Shown here piece by piece: positions 18,443 to 25,978 of a stretch of DNA of 64,000 nucleotides. Source of the stretch: Neobittarella massiliensis (ex Bilen et al. 2018) (GTDB lineage: Bacteria; Bacillota; Clostridia; Oscillospirales; Ruminococcaceae); the NCBI RefSeq assembly GCF_900289145.1, contig NZ_OKQO01000003.1, forward strand, positions 269,351 through 333,350, read 5' to 3'. The number at the start of each line of letters is the position of its first letter. The first letter of the stretch is position 1. A program made the position numbers and the translations under genes. A model generated the notes under the pieces. The model did no database searches, was not told where the DNA came from, and saw only the letters and a program-made list of their open reading frames with translations.

Positions 18443-19036
18443 ATGGACTATAAAGAGGAATTTATCCGCATCTTTAAAGAGCAGGTGACCCGCCCGGGGG
18501 CCGACCGGCTGCTCAGCTGGTTGGAAAAAACCGACTTTTTCACCGCCCCGGCCTCGACGCGCTTTCACTGTGCCTGCCAGCAGGGGCTGGTGCGCCACAG
18601 TTTGAGCGTATACCAGGTGCTGATGGAAAAGCACTTTGTCGAGGGGGAGGACAACCCCGAGAGCTTTGCCATCTGCGGCCTGCTGCACGACCTGTGTAAG
18701 GCCCAATTTTACAAGGTGAGCACCCGCAACGTGAAAAACGAACAGACCGGCCAGTGGGAGAAGGTGCCTTTTTACCAAGTGGAGGACGTGTTCCCCTACG
18801 GCCACGGCGAAAAGTCGGTGTTTCTTATCGAGCGCTTTATGCGGCTCAAAACAGCCGAAGCTATGGCTATTCGCTGGCATATGGGCGGTTTCGACGAGAG
18901 CGTAAAGGGCGGCAGTTTTGCCATGTCGGGCGCCTTTCGGGCATATCCGCTGGCAGTAAAGATGCACCTGGCCGACTTAGAGAGCACTTACATCCGCGAG
19001 CGCGACACCTCTGATGTGCCCAACGAGCACCGATGA
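18443..19036 (+). CDS. HD-domain phosphohydrolase-like protein
   Basis: A 197-residue protein with the HD-superfamily metal-site order: a first histidine in LVRHSLSVYQVL, the HD doublet in CGLLHDLCKAQFY, and later histidines in GHGEKSV and RWHMGG. Such proteins hydrolyse phosphate esters, often nucleotides. I favour the ATG at 18443, preceded by GAGGG; an ATG six codons earlier overlaps the previous stop. It probably shares a transcript with the amidohydrolase and the HAD gene. The substrate is unknown. Confidence 0.8.
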   Translation: MDYKEEFIRIFKEQVTRPGADRLLSWLEKTDFFTAPASTRFHCACQQGLVRHSLSVYQVLMEKHFVEGEDNPESFAICGLLHDLCKAQFYKVSTRNVKNEQTGQWEKVPFYQVEDVFPYGHGEKSVFLIERFMRLKTAEAMAIRWHMGGFDESVKGGSFAMSGAFRAYPLAVKMHLADLESTYIRERDTSDVPNEHR

Positions 19037-19058
19037 GCAGACTGTTAGGAGAGAGCAT

Positions 19059-19706
19059 TTGAAAGCGATATTTGATATGGATGGAACTCTGACCTGTTCC
19101 ACCTCTATCTGGGACGGGGTCAGCGAGGCGTATGTCCGCTCGCTGGGCTACGAGGTGCCCAGTGACTACCAGCAGCGCATCCGCGGCAAGAGCTTTAGCG
19201 GCGCGATGGAGTATATAATCGAACGCGATGGTATCACCGGTATCACCGCCGACGAGATGATCGCCGCTCAGTTCGAGATCGTGCGCCAAAAGTACCGCGC
19301 GGTGCCGCTGAAACCGTCGGTACAGGCATATCTCGAATACTTGCAGCAGCAGGGGATCGAGATGGCGGTGGCCACCCAGTCGCACGACTATATGGCCGCT
19401 GAGATCCTGCGCAGCCACGGTATCGACCGCTATTTTTCACACATCGTCAGCGCCGAGGCCATGGGCACCCACAAGTCGAGCCCCGACGTGTATCTCGAGA
19501 CAGCCCGCCGCCTGGGGGCCGCTCCGGGGGAATGTGTGGTGTTCGAGGACATGCTTTTTGCCCTCACTACCGCCCATAGTGCCGGTTTTCGCACCGTGGG
19601 GGTGGCCGACGAGAAATCACTCGGTGACCGCGCAGCCATCTGCCGCATTACCGAGCGCTACATCACCGATTTTGCCCAACTTATCGCCGAGCCGCTGCCC
19701 CGGTAA
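19059..19706 (+). CDS. HAD-superfamily hydrolase (beta-phosphoglucomutase-like)
   Basis: A 215-residue HAD phosphatase. The nucleophile motif I is at the N-terminus (FDMDGTLT), a helical cap lies between about residues 15 and 85, motif II is VATQSHDY, motif III lies around the KSSPDVYLETARRL lysine, and motif IV is VFEDMLFAL. This pattern belongs to the subfamily I phosphatase/phosphoglucomutase group. The TTG at 19059 is preceded by TAGGAGAG, and the upstream reading only adds sequence from the overlapping HD gene. Substrate unknown. Confidence 0.88.
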   Translation: MKAIFDMDGTLTCSTSIWDGVSEAYVRSLGYEVPSDYQQRIRGKSFSGAMEYIIERDGITGITADEMIAAQFEIVRQKYRAVPLKPSVQAYLEYLQQQGIEMAVATQSHDYMAAEILRSHGIDRYFSHIVSAEAMGTHKSSPDVYLETARRLGAAPGECVVFEDMLFALTTAHSAGFRTVGVADEKSLGDRAAICRITERYITDFAQLIAEPLPR

Positions 19707-19761
19707 ACATTTTGCTTGCAATGCGGCTTTAGCAGGGCCTTACTAGGGAGGAAAAAACGAC

Positions 19762-19950
19762 ATGGCCAGAGCAGATGACCGCTTCGTTCGGGTGTATAAG
19801 CAGGGGACGATGACGATAACCGAGATATGGGTGGACCGGTATACCGGCGTCAACTACCTCTACCACGAGGATGGGTACTCTGGCGGGCTCACCCCGCTCT
19901 TAGACCGCGACGGCAAGCCGGTGGTTTCGCCGGTAAGCGGCAACTTGTAG
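19762..19950 (+). CDS. DUF6440 family protein
   Basis: A 62-residue soluble protein matching the DUF6440 pattern: an N-terminal RFVRVYKQ strand, then IWVDRYTGVNYLYHEDGYSG and GLTPLLDRDGKPVVSP. These small proteins are common in Clostridia and their role is unknown. AGGGAGG precedes the ATG. It lies 55 bases after the HAD gene and 43 before the deoxyribosyltransferase gene, so co-transcription is likely. Confidence 0.85.
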   Translation: MARADDRFVRVYKQGTMTITEIWVDRYTGVNYLYHEDGYSGGLTPLLDRDGKPVVSPVSGNL

Positions 19951-19993
19951 CCGCCCGCCGCCGGCAGGATACTATTTTGACAGGAGGTCCCCT

Positions 19994-20542
19994 ATGCCCA
20001 AGATCTTTTTGAGCGACAGCAATATTTTTTATAAAGACTGCCACCAGCGGGTGGAGCGGGCGGCAGCGCTGTGCGCCCAGTACGGGTTCGACTGCTTTCA
20101 CCCCCTGCGCTCCAACTTCCACGCACAGGCTGGTATGGCTCCGCCCCAGATGGCGGCTGCGATTTGCCAGAACAACTTAAAAGAGCTCGACGCCTGCGAT
20201 ATTCTGTTGGCCCAGTTAGACCCTTTTCGCGGCCACGAACCCGACAGCGGTGCCGTGTTTGAATGCGGGTATATGTTCGCCAAGGGAAAGCCGGTATACG
20301 GCTATGTCGCCGACGCCCAAAAGAGCTATTGCCAGCGCTACCCGGTCAAGACTTTCGACCGGGAAGACGGGGTGTACCGCGACGAGCAGGGGAGGCGCAT
20401 CGAGGAATTCTCGCTGCCGGTGAACCTGATGCTGGGGGTGCCGGTGCATATCGTCACCGGCGGTATCGAGGATGCCCTGCGGCAGATCGCCGCCGATTGG
20501 AAAGCACAAGGTATTGATGGCGATGCGGGATGTGTAAAGTGA
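19994..20542 (+). CDS. Nucleoside 2-deoxyribosyltransferase
   Basis: A 182-residue enzyme that swaps the base on 2'-deoxynucleosides in salvage. The family pattern is clear: an N-terminal strand KIFLSDSNIFY, the DILLAQLDPFRG loop, the catalytic segment DSGAVFECGYMFAKGKPVYGY with the nucleophilic glutamate, and a C-terminal NLMLG near the active site of the partner subunit. The ribosome site is CAGGAGGTC. A 22-bp palindrome overlaps the stop codon, and a terminator follows. Confidence 0.9.
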   Translation: MPKIFLSDSNIFYKDCHQRVERAAALCAQYGFDCFHPLRSNFHAQAGMAPPQMAAAICQNNLKELDACDILLAQLDPFRGHEPDSGAVFECGYMFAKGKPVYGYVADAQKSYCQRYPVKTFDREDGVYRDEQGRRIEEFSLPVNLMLGVPVHIVTGGIEDALRQIAADWKAQGIDGDAGCVK

Positions 20543-20554
20543 AATAACATTACA
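20533..20554. promoter_or_regulatory. 22-bp palindrome, copy a
   Basis: TGTAAAGT, six bases, ACATTACA. It overlaps the last codons of the deoxyribosyltransferase gene. Copy b starts exactly 100 bp further on, with the terminator between them. The same motif pair occurs at 46.6 kb. It looks like a repressor operator of unknown identity. Confidence 0.5.
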
Positions 20555-20557
20555 CTG

Positions 20558-20593
20558 TAAAAGCCGCTGGCCTGTGCAGGGCAGCGGCTTTTT
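20558..20593 (+). terminator. Terminator after the deoxyribosyltransferase gene
   Basis: AAAAGCCGCTG and CAGCGGCTTTTT pair around a 12-base loop. Confidence 0.85.
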
Positions 20594-20632
20594 GTGCGAT
20601 CATGACGCATCTGCAAAGATCTGCACGAGTAC

Positions 20633-20654
20633 TGTAAAGTCTAATCACATTACA
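20633..20654. promoter_or_regulatory. 22-bp palindrome, copy b
   Basis: TGTAAAGT, six bases, ACATTACA, about 115 bp upstream of the MATE-gene promoter. Confidence 0.5.
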
Positions 20655-20768
20655 GCAAAAATGCGACAAAAGACAGGACCTGTAGAGAAGTTTTTAACGC
20701 ACTGCGTATCGAGCTGCTGCACAGCTGTCAGGTAGCGACAAAAGCCGTCTCATTTTGTGGCATATACC

Positions 20769-20796
20769 TTTACGAAAGATAAAAAAGGTGTATAAT
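20769..20796 (+). promoter_or_regulatory. Sigma-A promoter of the MATE gene
   Basis: TTTACG, 16 bases, TATAAT, 45 bases before the likely start codon. Confidence 0.65.
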
Positions 20797-20841
20797 GCAG
20801 GTATGAACATATTATGAATAATGTAAAGCTGGTGTAAACAA

Positions 20842-22233
20842 GTGCAGTTTTTTAAGGCAGAAAAGTTGCTACACGGCATGGGCCGGTTGGGGGAGATCCC
20901 CAGCGAACAAAAGATCTTCAAGACCACCTTCGACATCGCCTGGCCCTCGATCCTCGAGTCGTTTCTCATCAGCCTGGTGGGCATGGTCGACACGGTGATG
21001 GTCAGTTCGCTGGGGTCCTATGCGATCGCGGCGGTGGGGCTCACCACCCAACCCAAATTCATCGCCCTGGCGGTGTTTCTGTCGCTGAACGTGGCCATCT
21101 CGGCCATCGTGGCCCGGCGCCGCGGCGAAGGCGACCGTGAGAGCGCCAACAAGGTGCTCATGCAGGCACTGGCTATCTCGGTGGTGCTCACGGTCATCAT
21201 CTCGGCGGCATCGGTTGTTTTTGCCGATCCTATCATTCACCTGTGCGGCTCGGCGCCCGACACCCACAAAGATGCGGTGGGCTACCTGCGCATCATTCAG
21301 GGGGGCATGATCTTCAATGTGCTCTCAATGGTCATCAACGCCGCCCAGCGCGGTGCCGGCAACACCAAGATCGCCATGCGCACCAACATCGTATCCAACG
21401 GTGTAAACATCGTGTTCAACTACCTGCTCATCGGCGGCCATTTCGGCTTTCCCAAACTGGGGGTCCAGGGGGCGGCCATCGCCACCGTGCTGGGCAGCAT
21501 CTGCGCCTGTGCTATGAGCATCTTCTCGGTGCTGCACCCCGACCAGTTCATCTGCCTGCGCCATCACTTTACGCTCTCGTTTGATAAGCGCAATATCTCC
21601 GCCATCGTCAACATCGGCTCCAGCACCTTGGCCGAACAGGTATTTTTGCGCATCGGCTTTCTCATCTACGCCATACTGGTGGCCAAACTGGGCACTACCG
21701 CCTTTGCCGCCCACCAGATCGGCATGAACATCATGAACATCTCCTTCTCATTCGGCGACGGTCTGTCAGTAGCTGCTATCGCGCTGGTGGGCCGCAGTCT
21801 GGGCGAGAAGCGGCAGGATATGGCCAAGATCTACGGCGGCGTTTGTCAGCGCATGGGGGTGGTGTTCTCCCTCATGCTCTCGATCATCTGTGTGGTGTTG
21901 GGCAAGCCGATCTTTATGCTGTTTTCCCGCGAAAAAGCCATTTTAAATTACGGCGAGATGATCATGGTCCTCATGGCGGCCATCACCTTTTTGCAGATCG
22001 CCCAGGTGGTGTTCTCAGGCTGTCTGCGCGGCGCCGGCGACACCAAGTTTACCGCGTTCGTCTCGCTCATCAGCGTCACCTGTATACGCCCGGGGCTGGG
22101 CTATCTGTTCTGCTATCCACTGGGGCTGGGGCTGTTGGGGGCCTGGTTGGGCCTGGCCTTTGACCAGCTGGTGCGCTTTTTCCTTACCTGGCTGCGCTTT
22201 AAAAGCGGTAAGTGGACGACCTATAAGGTGTGA
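20842..22233 (+). CDS. MATE-family efflux transporter
   Basis: A 463-residue membrane protein with 12 helices in two repeats, as in MATE exporters that expel drugs or metabolites in exchange for protons or sodium. Typical segments are SLVGMVDTVMVSSLG in helix 1-2, QRGAGNTKIAMRTN at the end of the first half and CLRGAGDTKFTAF in the second. The start is uncertain: GTG at 20842 fits the promoter, while ATG at 20878 is a second choice, and neither has a good ribosome site. Substrate unknown. Confidence 0.9.
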   Translation: MQFFKAEKLLHGMGRLGEIPSEQKIFKTTFDIAWPSILESFLISLVGMVDTVMVSSLGSYAIAAVGLTTQPKFIALAVFLSLNVAISAIVARRRGEGDRESANKVLMQALAISVVLTVIISAASVVFADPIIHLCGSAPDTHKDAVGYLRIIQGGMIFNVLSMVINAAQRGAGNTKIAMRTNIVSNGVNIVFNYLLIGGHFGFPKLGVQGAAIATVLGSICACAMSIFSVLHPDQFICLRHHFTLSFDKRNISAIVNIGSSTLAEQVFLRIGFLIYAILVAKLGTTAFAAHQIGMNIMNISFSFGDGLSVAAIALVGRSLGEKRQDMAKIYGGVCQRMGVVFSLMLSIICVVLGKPIFMLFSREKAILNYGEMIMVLMAAITFLQIAQVVFSGCLRGAGDTKFTAFVSLISVTCIRPGLGYLFCYPLGLGLLGAWLGLAFDQLVRFFLTWLRFKSGKWTTYKV

Positions 22234-22252
22234 GTACCTCTGTAAAGACGTA

Positions 22253-22277
22253 AAAGAGCGGGGAATCCCGCTCTTTT
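22253..22277 (+). terminator. Terminator after the MATE gene
   Basis: AAAGAGCGGG and CCCGCTCTTT with a four-base loop and a long U-tract. Confidence 0.85.
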
Positions 22278-23009
22278 TTTGTTGCAGGAGGGGGCGGAGA
22301 TATTTGCAGACAGGGGAGAGATCAGCTTCGCGGTCGGTATAGACCATATCTTCTCGGTCCGGTGGCCGCATCTGGGTTTTTAAAGACCATGTAGATGCCG
22401 GTTGCCGATAGCGCTCTACTAAAATATTCGTGCGCAGCACACGCTGTAAGCAGGTGTTTGGTCAAGTGATCCAGTCACAAAAGAGCAGAGATCAGATGCA
22501 GTAGAGCGCGGCGGCCCTCCAGAGACTTGCCGACTGGAAGATCGGTGTTCCGGTCATCCACAGAATAGCTGGCCGGCAGATATGCCGATCTTTTATAGGT
22601 GTGCCAGCTTGCTCGCGGAACACCGGTGATCGTTATTTGTCCACCCATAAAAAGCAGATGGGCGTAGTACTGCACACAAAAAAGACGATCCTACGGCCAA
22701 GTACAAAGCGTGTTGGCTCCCGGCCGGTACCCGCGTACGTAATATTAGCCGTGTCAAGGCGTCTGTCAGGTGCGGTACTTGACGGCCCAGAGTTCATATT
22801 TTGCTGTCCTGCACTGTGGGCCGGTCAAAAGAGATGGTAGCGCGCCTATATAGAATAAAAAGTGAGCGTCAAGAGCTGCCAAAAGAGTGGACGAGTCAGG
22901 TGATTATCGGGCGAAGTTTATTAAAAAATATTTGCGAGCTCTGACAAAAACACCGATAGACCGCATGAATATCCCATTTTTACAGTTGTAAAAAATTTGC
23001 TATTCCCCA
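22278..23009. other. Gene-free region before the flavodoxin operon
   Basis: No open frame here has a credible ribosome site or family. It holds the nested inverted repeat at 22543-22625 and becomes AT-rich towards the flavodoxin promoter. Confidence 0.4.
22543..22625. repeat. Three-tier nested inverted repeat
   Basis: Outer arms 22543-22552 and 22616-22625 (CGGTGTTCCG/CGGAACACCG) match perfectly. Middle arms 22567-22573 and 22603-22609 (AGCTGGC/GCCAGCT) also match, as does an inner hairpin 22574-22587 (CGGCA, GATA loop, TGCCG). It could be a structured RNA or a protein-binding DNA element. No U-tract follows. Confidence 0.6.
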
Positions 23010-23038
23010 TTGACAAATTCAGAGAGGAATGGTATAGT
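23010..23038 (+). promoter_or_regulatory. Sigma-A promoter of the DUF3793-flavodoxin operon
   Basis: TTGACA, 17 bases, TATAGT. The first operator starts nine bases downstream and covers the start site. Confidence 0.8.
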
Positions 23039-23046
23039 ATAGCCGT

Positions 23047-23064
23047 GGTTAGCAATAACTAACC
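23047..23064. promoter_or_regulatory. Palindromic operator 1, DtxR/IdeR-like
   Basis: GGTTAGCAATAACTAACC has 6-bp perfect arms over the predicted transcription start. TTAG/CTAA half-sites resemble those bound by DtxR-family iron regulators. Confidence 0.55.
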
Positions 23065-23079
23065 ATCAAAGATCGACTA

Positions 23080-23102
23080 GCCCTAAAGATCAGGGCGTTT
23101 TT
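23080..23102 (+). terminator. Short hairpin with U-tract in the operon leader
   Basis: GCCCT, seven bases, AGGGC, then GTTTTT. It is a weak terminator-like hairpin between the two operators and may act as an attenuator. Confidence 0.35.
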
Positions 23103-23112
23103 GATCCGCTAT

Positions 23113-23130
23113 AGTTAGCTATTGCTAATT
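23113..23130. promoter_or_regulatory. Palindromic operator 2, DtxR/IdeR-like
   Basis: AGTTAGCTATTGCTAATT matches operator 1 in its TTAGC/GCTAA halves and lies 66 bp downstream of it, 47 bp before the DUF3793 start. Confidence 0.5.
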
Positions 23131-23176
23131 ACAATTTCGGCTCGCTCCCCCGATGAGCGACTGTGAGGAGGACCGC

Positions 23177-23749
23177 ATGGAGAGCACGCACCCCTGCCGC
23201 GCCGAACAGCTGCTGGCCTTTCACTGTGCGCCGGCGCTGGCCGGCATCAAACCGGCCAATCTGCTGTGTTGCAAAACAGATGACTTCTCGCGGGTGCGCA
23301 CCCAGTTTCGCGATCTGGCCCGTCAACTCAGCGGGACCGATATCTGCATTCAGGTGCTCTGCCGCTGCCAAAAGCGGGTGCTCATCCTGGTATACCGCCG
23401 CCATAAGCTGGCGGCCCACCTGGACCAGCCCGACTATCACACCTACCTGAAAAAGCAGGGGTATCCAGTGGGGCAGGGGCTCAATACTGTGCTGCAACAT
23501 CTGGCCCGCGCCATACAAAACGAGTGCGGCTTTCCCCACGAGATCGGGGCCTTTTTGGGATATCCCCTCGAAGATATCCAGGGCTTTATCCGCCACCGGG
23601 GGCAAAATTACCGGCTGTGTGGGTACTGGAAGGTATACGGCGACCCAGACCGGGCACAGCTGCTATTTGCCCGATACACCAGCTGTCGCAACGGGCTGTG
23701 CCGTCAGCTGGCACGCGGAAAACACATGGCACAGCTATTTGTCGCTTAA
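23177..23749 (+). CDS. DUF3793 family protein
   Basis: A 190-residue soluble protein of the DUF3793 family, which in Clostridia is often found near ferrous-iron transport genes (feoA/feoB) and flavodoxin. Recognisable stretches are AGIKPANLLC near the N-terminus, the central ILVYRRHKL, and NECGFPHEIGAFLGYPLEDI (about residues 115-134), followed by WKVYGD. It has several cysteines. No enzyme motif is known. The ATG at 23177 has GAGGAGG seven bases upstream. The promoter and iron-type operators suggest it is made in iron limitation. Confidence 0.82.
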   Translation: MESTHPCRAEQLLAFHCAPALAGIKPANLLCCKTDDFSRVRTQFRDLARQLSGTDICIQVLCRCQKRVLILVYRRHKLAAHLDQPDYHTYLKKQGYPVGQGLNTVLQHLARAIQNECGFPHEIGAFLGYPLEDIQGFIRHRGQNYRLCGYWKVYGDPDRAQLLFARYTSCRNGLCRQLARGKHMAQLFVA

Positions 23750-23805
23750 AGGCAAACCGTTCTCTGCGGCCGGTCACGGCCGCCGTCAGATAAGGAGGCA
23801 ATATT

Positions 23806-24237
23806 TTGGATCAGATCGCAGTCATCTACTGGAGCCAGACCGGCAACACAGAGGCTATGGCACAGGCTGTCGCCGCGGGGATCGACGGGGCTGGGGCCAA
23901 GGCAGAGCTCTTTGAGGTATCGTCCATCACCCCCGATCAGGCTGCCGGTTACGATAAGTTGGCACTGGGGTGCCCAGCCATGGGCGCCGAAGTGCTGGAA
24001 GAGGACTTTTTCGAACCGTTTTTTGCCGAGCTCGAGCCCAAACTGGCGGGCAAAAAGGTCGCATTGTTCGGTTCATACGGCTGGGGTGACGGTGAGTGGA
24101 TGCGCGACTGGCAAGACCGCACCCAAAATGACGGCGCCACCCTGTGCGGTGACCAGGGTCTCATGATCAACGAAGCCCCCGATGATGAGGGGCTACAACA
24201 GTGCAGACAGCTGGGGGCCGACCTGGCGGCACTGTAA
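23806..24237 (+). CDS. Short-chain flavodoxin
   Basis: A 143-residue flavodoxin, an FMN electron carrier that can replace ferredoxin when iron is scarce. The phosphate-binding loop is WSQTGNTEAMA (residues 9-19). GCPAMGAEVLEE and SYGWGDGEWM flank the isoalloxazine ring as in clostridial flavodoxins. The start is TTG with AAGGAGG ahead. It follows the DUF3793 gene by 56 bases in the same operon under the twin operators, so it is probably induced by iron starvation. Confidence 0.92.
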   Translation: MDQIAVIYWSQTGNTEAMAQAVAAGIDGAGAKAELFEVSSITPDQAAGYDKLALGCPAMGAEVLEEDFFEPFFAELEPKLAGKKVALFGSYGWGDGEWMRDWQDRTQNDGATLCGDQGLMINEAPDDEGLQQCRQLGADLAAL

Positions 24238-24425
24238 AACTTCGGTGCATCCGCGGCGCAAGTCGCGTTTACACATATACACCTCTTGGGAAGGGTTCTA
24301 TCTACTCCTTTTTACAAAACTTCTTTCACTTGTGTGCAGCGTGCTCAGTGGGTAGAGTGCGCTGCGGCAAAAATGGGGCTGTGCAGACAGTCCCTTTTTT
24401 GCGCCTATAACGCAACAGGTGTTTG

Positions 24426-24455
24426 TTGACAGGAGCCCGCAAGCCGGCGTATAGT
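24426..24455 (+). promoter_or_regulatory. Sigma-A promoter of the small glycine-zipper gene
   Basis: TTGACA, 18 bases, TATAGT, about 80 bases before the start codon. Confidence 0.65.
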
Positions 24456-24533
24456 ATCAATATGCGGGCAGCACGATCCGGCCCGCACGCTGCCGCGGTC
24501 ACCGCGATGGCACATAAAGGAGGCAGCACGATT

Positions 24534-24779
24534 ATGGAGCCACAGGATAAAGACGAGCAGCAGCCCCAGGATCAGGGGGAAAACAAACCAGATTTTGCTC
24601 CCGATGATGCGCCTTCACAGCCGGAGGAAGAGAACTACCAGTCGCTGGGTATTGCTCTGGGTCTCTGTTTTGGTGTGTCGCTGGGCCAACTGTTGTTTAA
24701 AAACATGGCCATTGGTATCAGCTTAGGGCTCTGCATAGGGCTGGCCGTCGGCACCAGTATCAAAAAGAAAAAGAGCTGA
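24534..24779 (+). CDS. Small glycine-zipper-like membrane protein
   Basis: An 81-residue protein. Residues 1-38 are charged and rich in Gln, Glu and Asp; residues 39-75 form two short hydrophobic segments with Gly every three or four positions (GIALGLCFGVSLGQLLF and GISLGLCIGLAVGTSI), followed by a KKKK tail. Such glycine-zipper proteins are widespread in Firmicutes and lack known function. The ATG at 24534 is preceded by AAAGGAGG at ten bases. It has its own promoter and terminator. Confidence 0.75.
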   Translation: MEPQDKDEQQPQDQGENKPDFAPDDAPSQPEEENYQSLGIALGLCFGVSLGQLLFKNMAIGISLGLCIGLAVGTSIKKKKS

Positions 24780-24852
24780 ATCGGGCCCGGCGACAGGTTC
24801 GGGATCCAAAAAGTAAAATGCAGGTGGTGGGGCAATAGATTCACCGCCAACA

Positions 24853-24893
24853 CGCAAAAAAGGAGGGCGGCTCTGCTGCTCTCCTTTTTTGCG
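24853..24893. terminator. Bidirectional terminator between the zipper and TSUP genes
   Basis: CGCAAAAAAGGAG and CTCCTTTTTTGCG pair, giving a U-tract on either strand for the two converging genes. Confidence 0.85.
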
Positions 24894-24923
24894 TATTCGC
24901 GTGTAAAATATTTATACGGGCGG

Positions 24924-25694
24924 TTACTTAAAGAGGTTGACCAGCAAGATAGCAGCTCCCAACACTGTTAAGATCAGGCCGGTGATACGGTTTAGGGTGC
25001 GGGGAGCCGCCTTATTGGCAAAGCGAGCGGCCAATCTGGCCCAGAGCAGGGTAAACAGCATGCACAGCGCCAACAGCAGCAAGTCTGGTGCGTCGCCGAT
25101 GACAAAGTGCGATACCGCCCCGGTCAGCGCCGTAAAAGTCATGATAAATACGCTGGTGCCCACCGCCGTTTTTAGCTCGTAGCCAAGTACCGAGGTGAGG
25201 ATGAGCAGCATCATCATACCGCCGCCAGCCCCCACAAACCCGCAGATAAAACCCACTGCCGTACCGCACAGCAGCGACTGGAAAAACCGCTTTTGCGGGG
25301 AGATATGACCCATGGCCTCTTTGGTGGTCATCACCGGGCGCACGATAAACTTAATGCCCAGCAGCAGCGTCATCACGGTAGAAAAACCGCCCATCGTAGT
25401 GTTGGGCACCAAACTCGAGGTATAGCTGCCCACCAGTGTAAACACCAGTACGGCCCCCATCATCACCAGCCCGTTTTTTATGTCCAGGTTTTTATGTTTG
25501 CCGTATGTGTAGGCCGACACTGCACTGGCCAGTACATCCGAGGCCAGCGCGATGCCCACCGCCGAGTAGGCCGGCACCCCCAAAAAGGTAATGAGCATGG
25601 GGCTGATGACTGCCGCCGCGCTCATACCAGCTAGCCCGGTGCCCAATCCGGCCCCCATACCCGCCAAAAAGTAGACCACGATCTTTAAAGCCAT
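24924..25694 (-). CDS. TSUP-family (TauE/SafE) membrane transporter
   Basis: A 256-residue inner-membrane protein with seven or eight helices and the TauE/SafE internal repeat: GLAGMSAAAVISPMLITFLG in the first half and GFICGFVGAGGGMMMLLILT in the second, each with the glycine-rich turn. Family members export sulfite, sulfoacetate or other organosulfur or carboxylic anions. The ATG has AGGAGAG ahead. The substrate is not known, and no sulfur genes are adjacent. Confidence 0.88.
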   Translation of the reverse strand: MALKIVVYFLAGMGAGLGTGLAGMSAAAVISPMLITFLGVPAYSAVGIALASDVLASAVSAYTYGKHKNLDIKNGLVMMGAVLVFTLVGSYTSSLVPNTTMGGFSTVMTLLLGIKFIVRPVMTTKEAMGHISPQKRFFQSLLCGTAVGFICGFVGAGGGMMMLLILTSVLGYELKTAVGTSVFIMTFTALTGAVSHFVIGDAPDLLLLALCMLFTLLWARLAARFANKAAPRTLNRITGLILTVLGAAILLVNLFK

Positions 25695-25710
25695 TTTACC
25701 ATCTCTCCTG

Positions 25711-25896
25711 TCACTTTTTGCCCCTCCGTCGCAAACTATCGCGCCGAGAGCGCTCTTTTTCAGTGGGCTGGGCGGCCTTCTTATCGGCAGCGCCCAATGC
25801 TATGCCGATAAGGCCGATTTTTCGACCTGAGGGAGCAGTGGCTCTGCCGCCGGTTACGGGGCCGCGGGGTATAGAACCATCTGTCAGAGACGGCAC
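25711..25896 (-). CDS. Possible small basic protein upstream of the TSUP gene
   Basis: A 61-codon open frame from a GTG, ending 16 bases before the TSUP start. The C-terminal half (GLIGIALGAADKK, then an Arg/Lys/Glu-rich tail) looks protein-like, but there is no good ribosome site and I know no relative. It might be the tail of a decayed gene. Low confidence. Confidence 0.22.
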   Translation of the reverse strand: MPSLTDGSIPRGPVTGGRATAPSGRKIGLIGIALGAADKKAAQPTEKERSRRDSLRRRGKK

Positions 25897-25924
25897 CGCT
25901 GCATTACCCTGTGAAAAGGCGCAG

Positions 25925-25961
25925 ATAAGGAGCCGGGCGATTCTGCCCGGCTCCTTATTTT
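25925..25961 (-). terminator. Terminator after the alcohol dehydrogenase gene
   Basis: AAGGAGCCGGGC and GCCCGGCTCCTT form a 12-bp perfect stem just past the stop codon. The U-tract is weak on the minus strand. Confidence 0.7.
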
Positions 25962-25978
25962 GCGCGGTATAAAAATAC

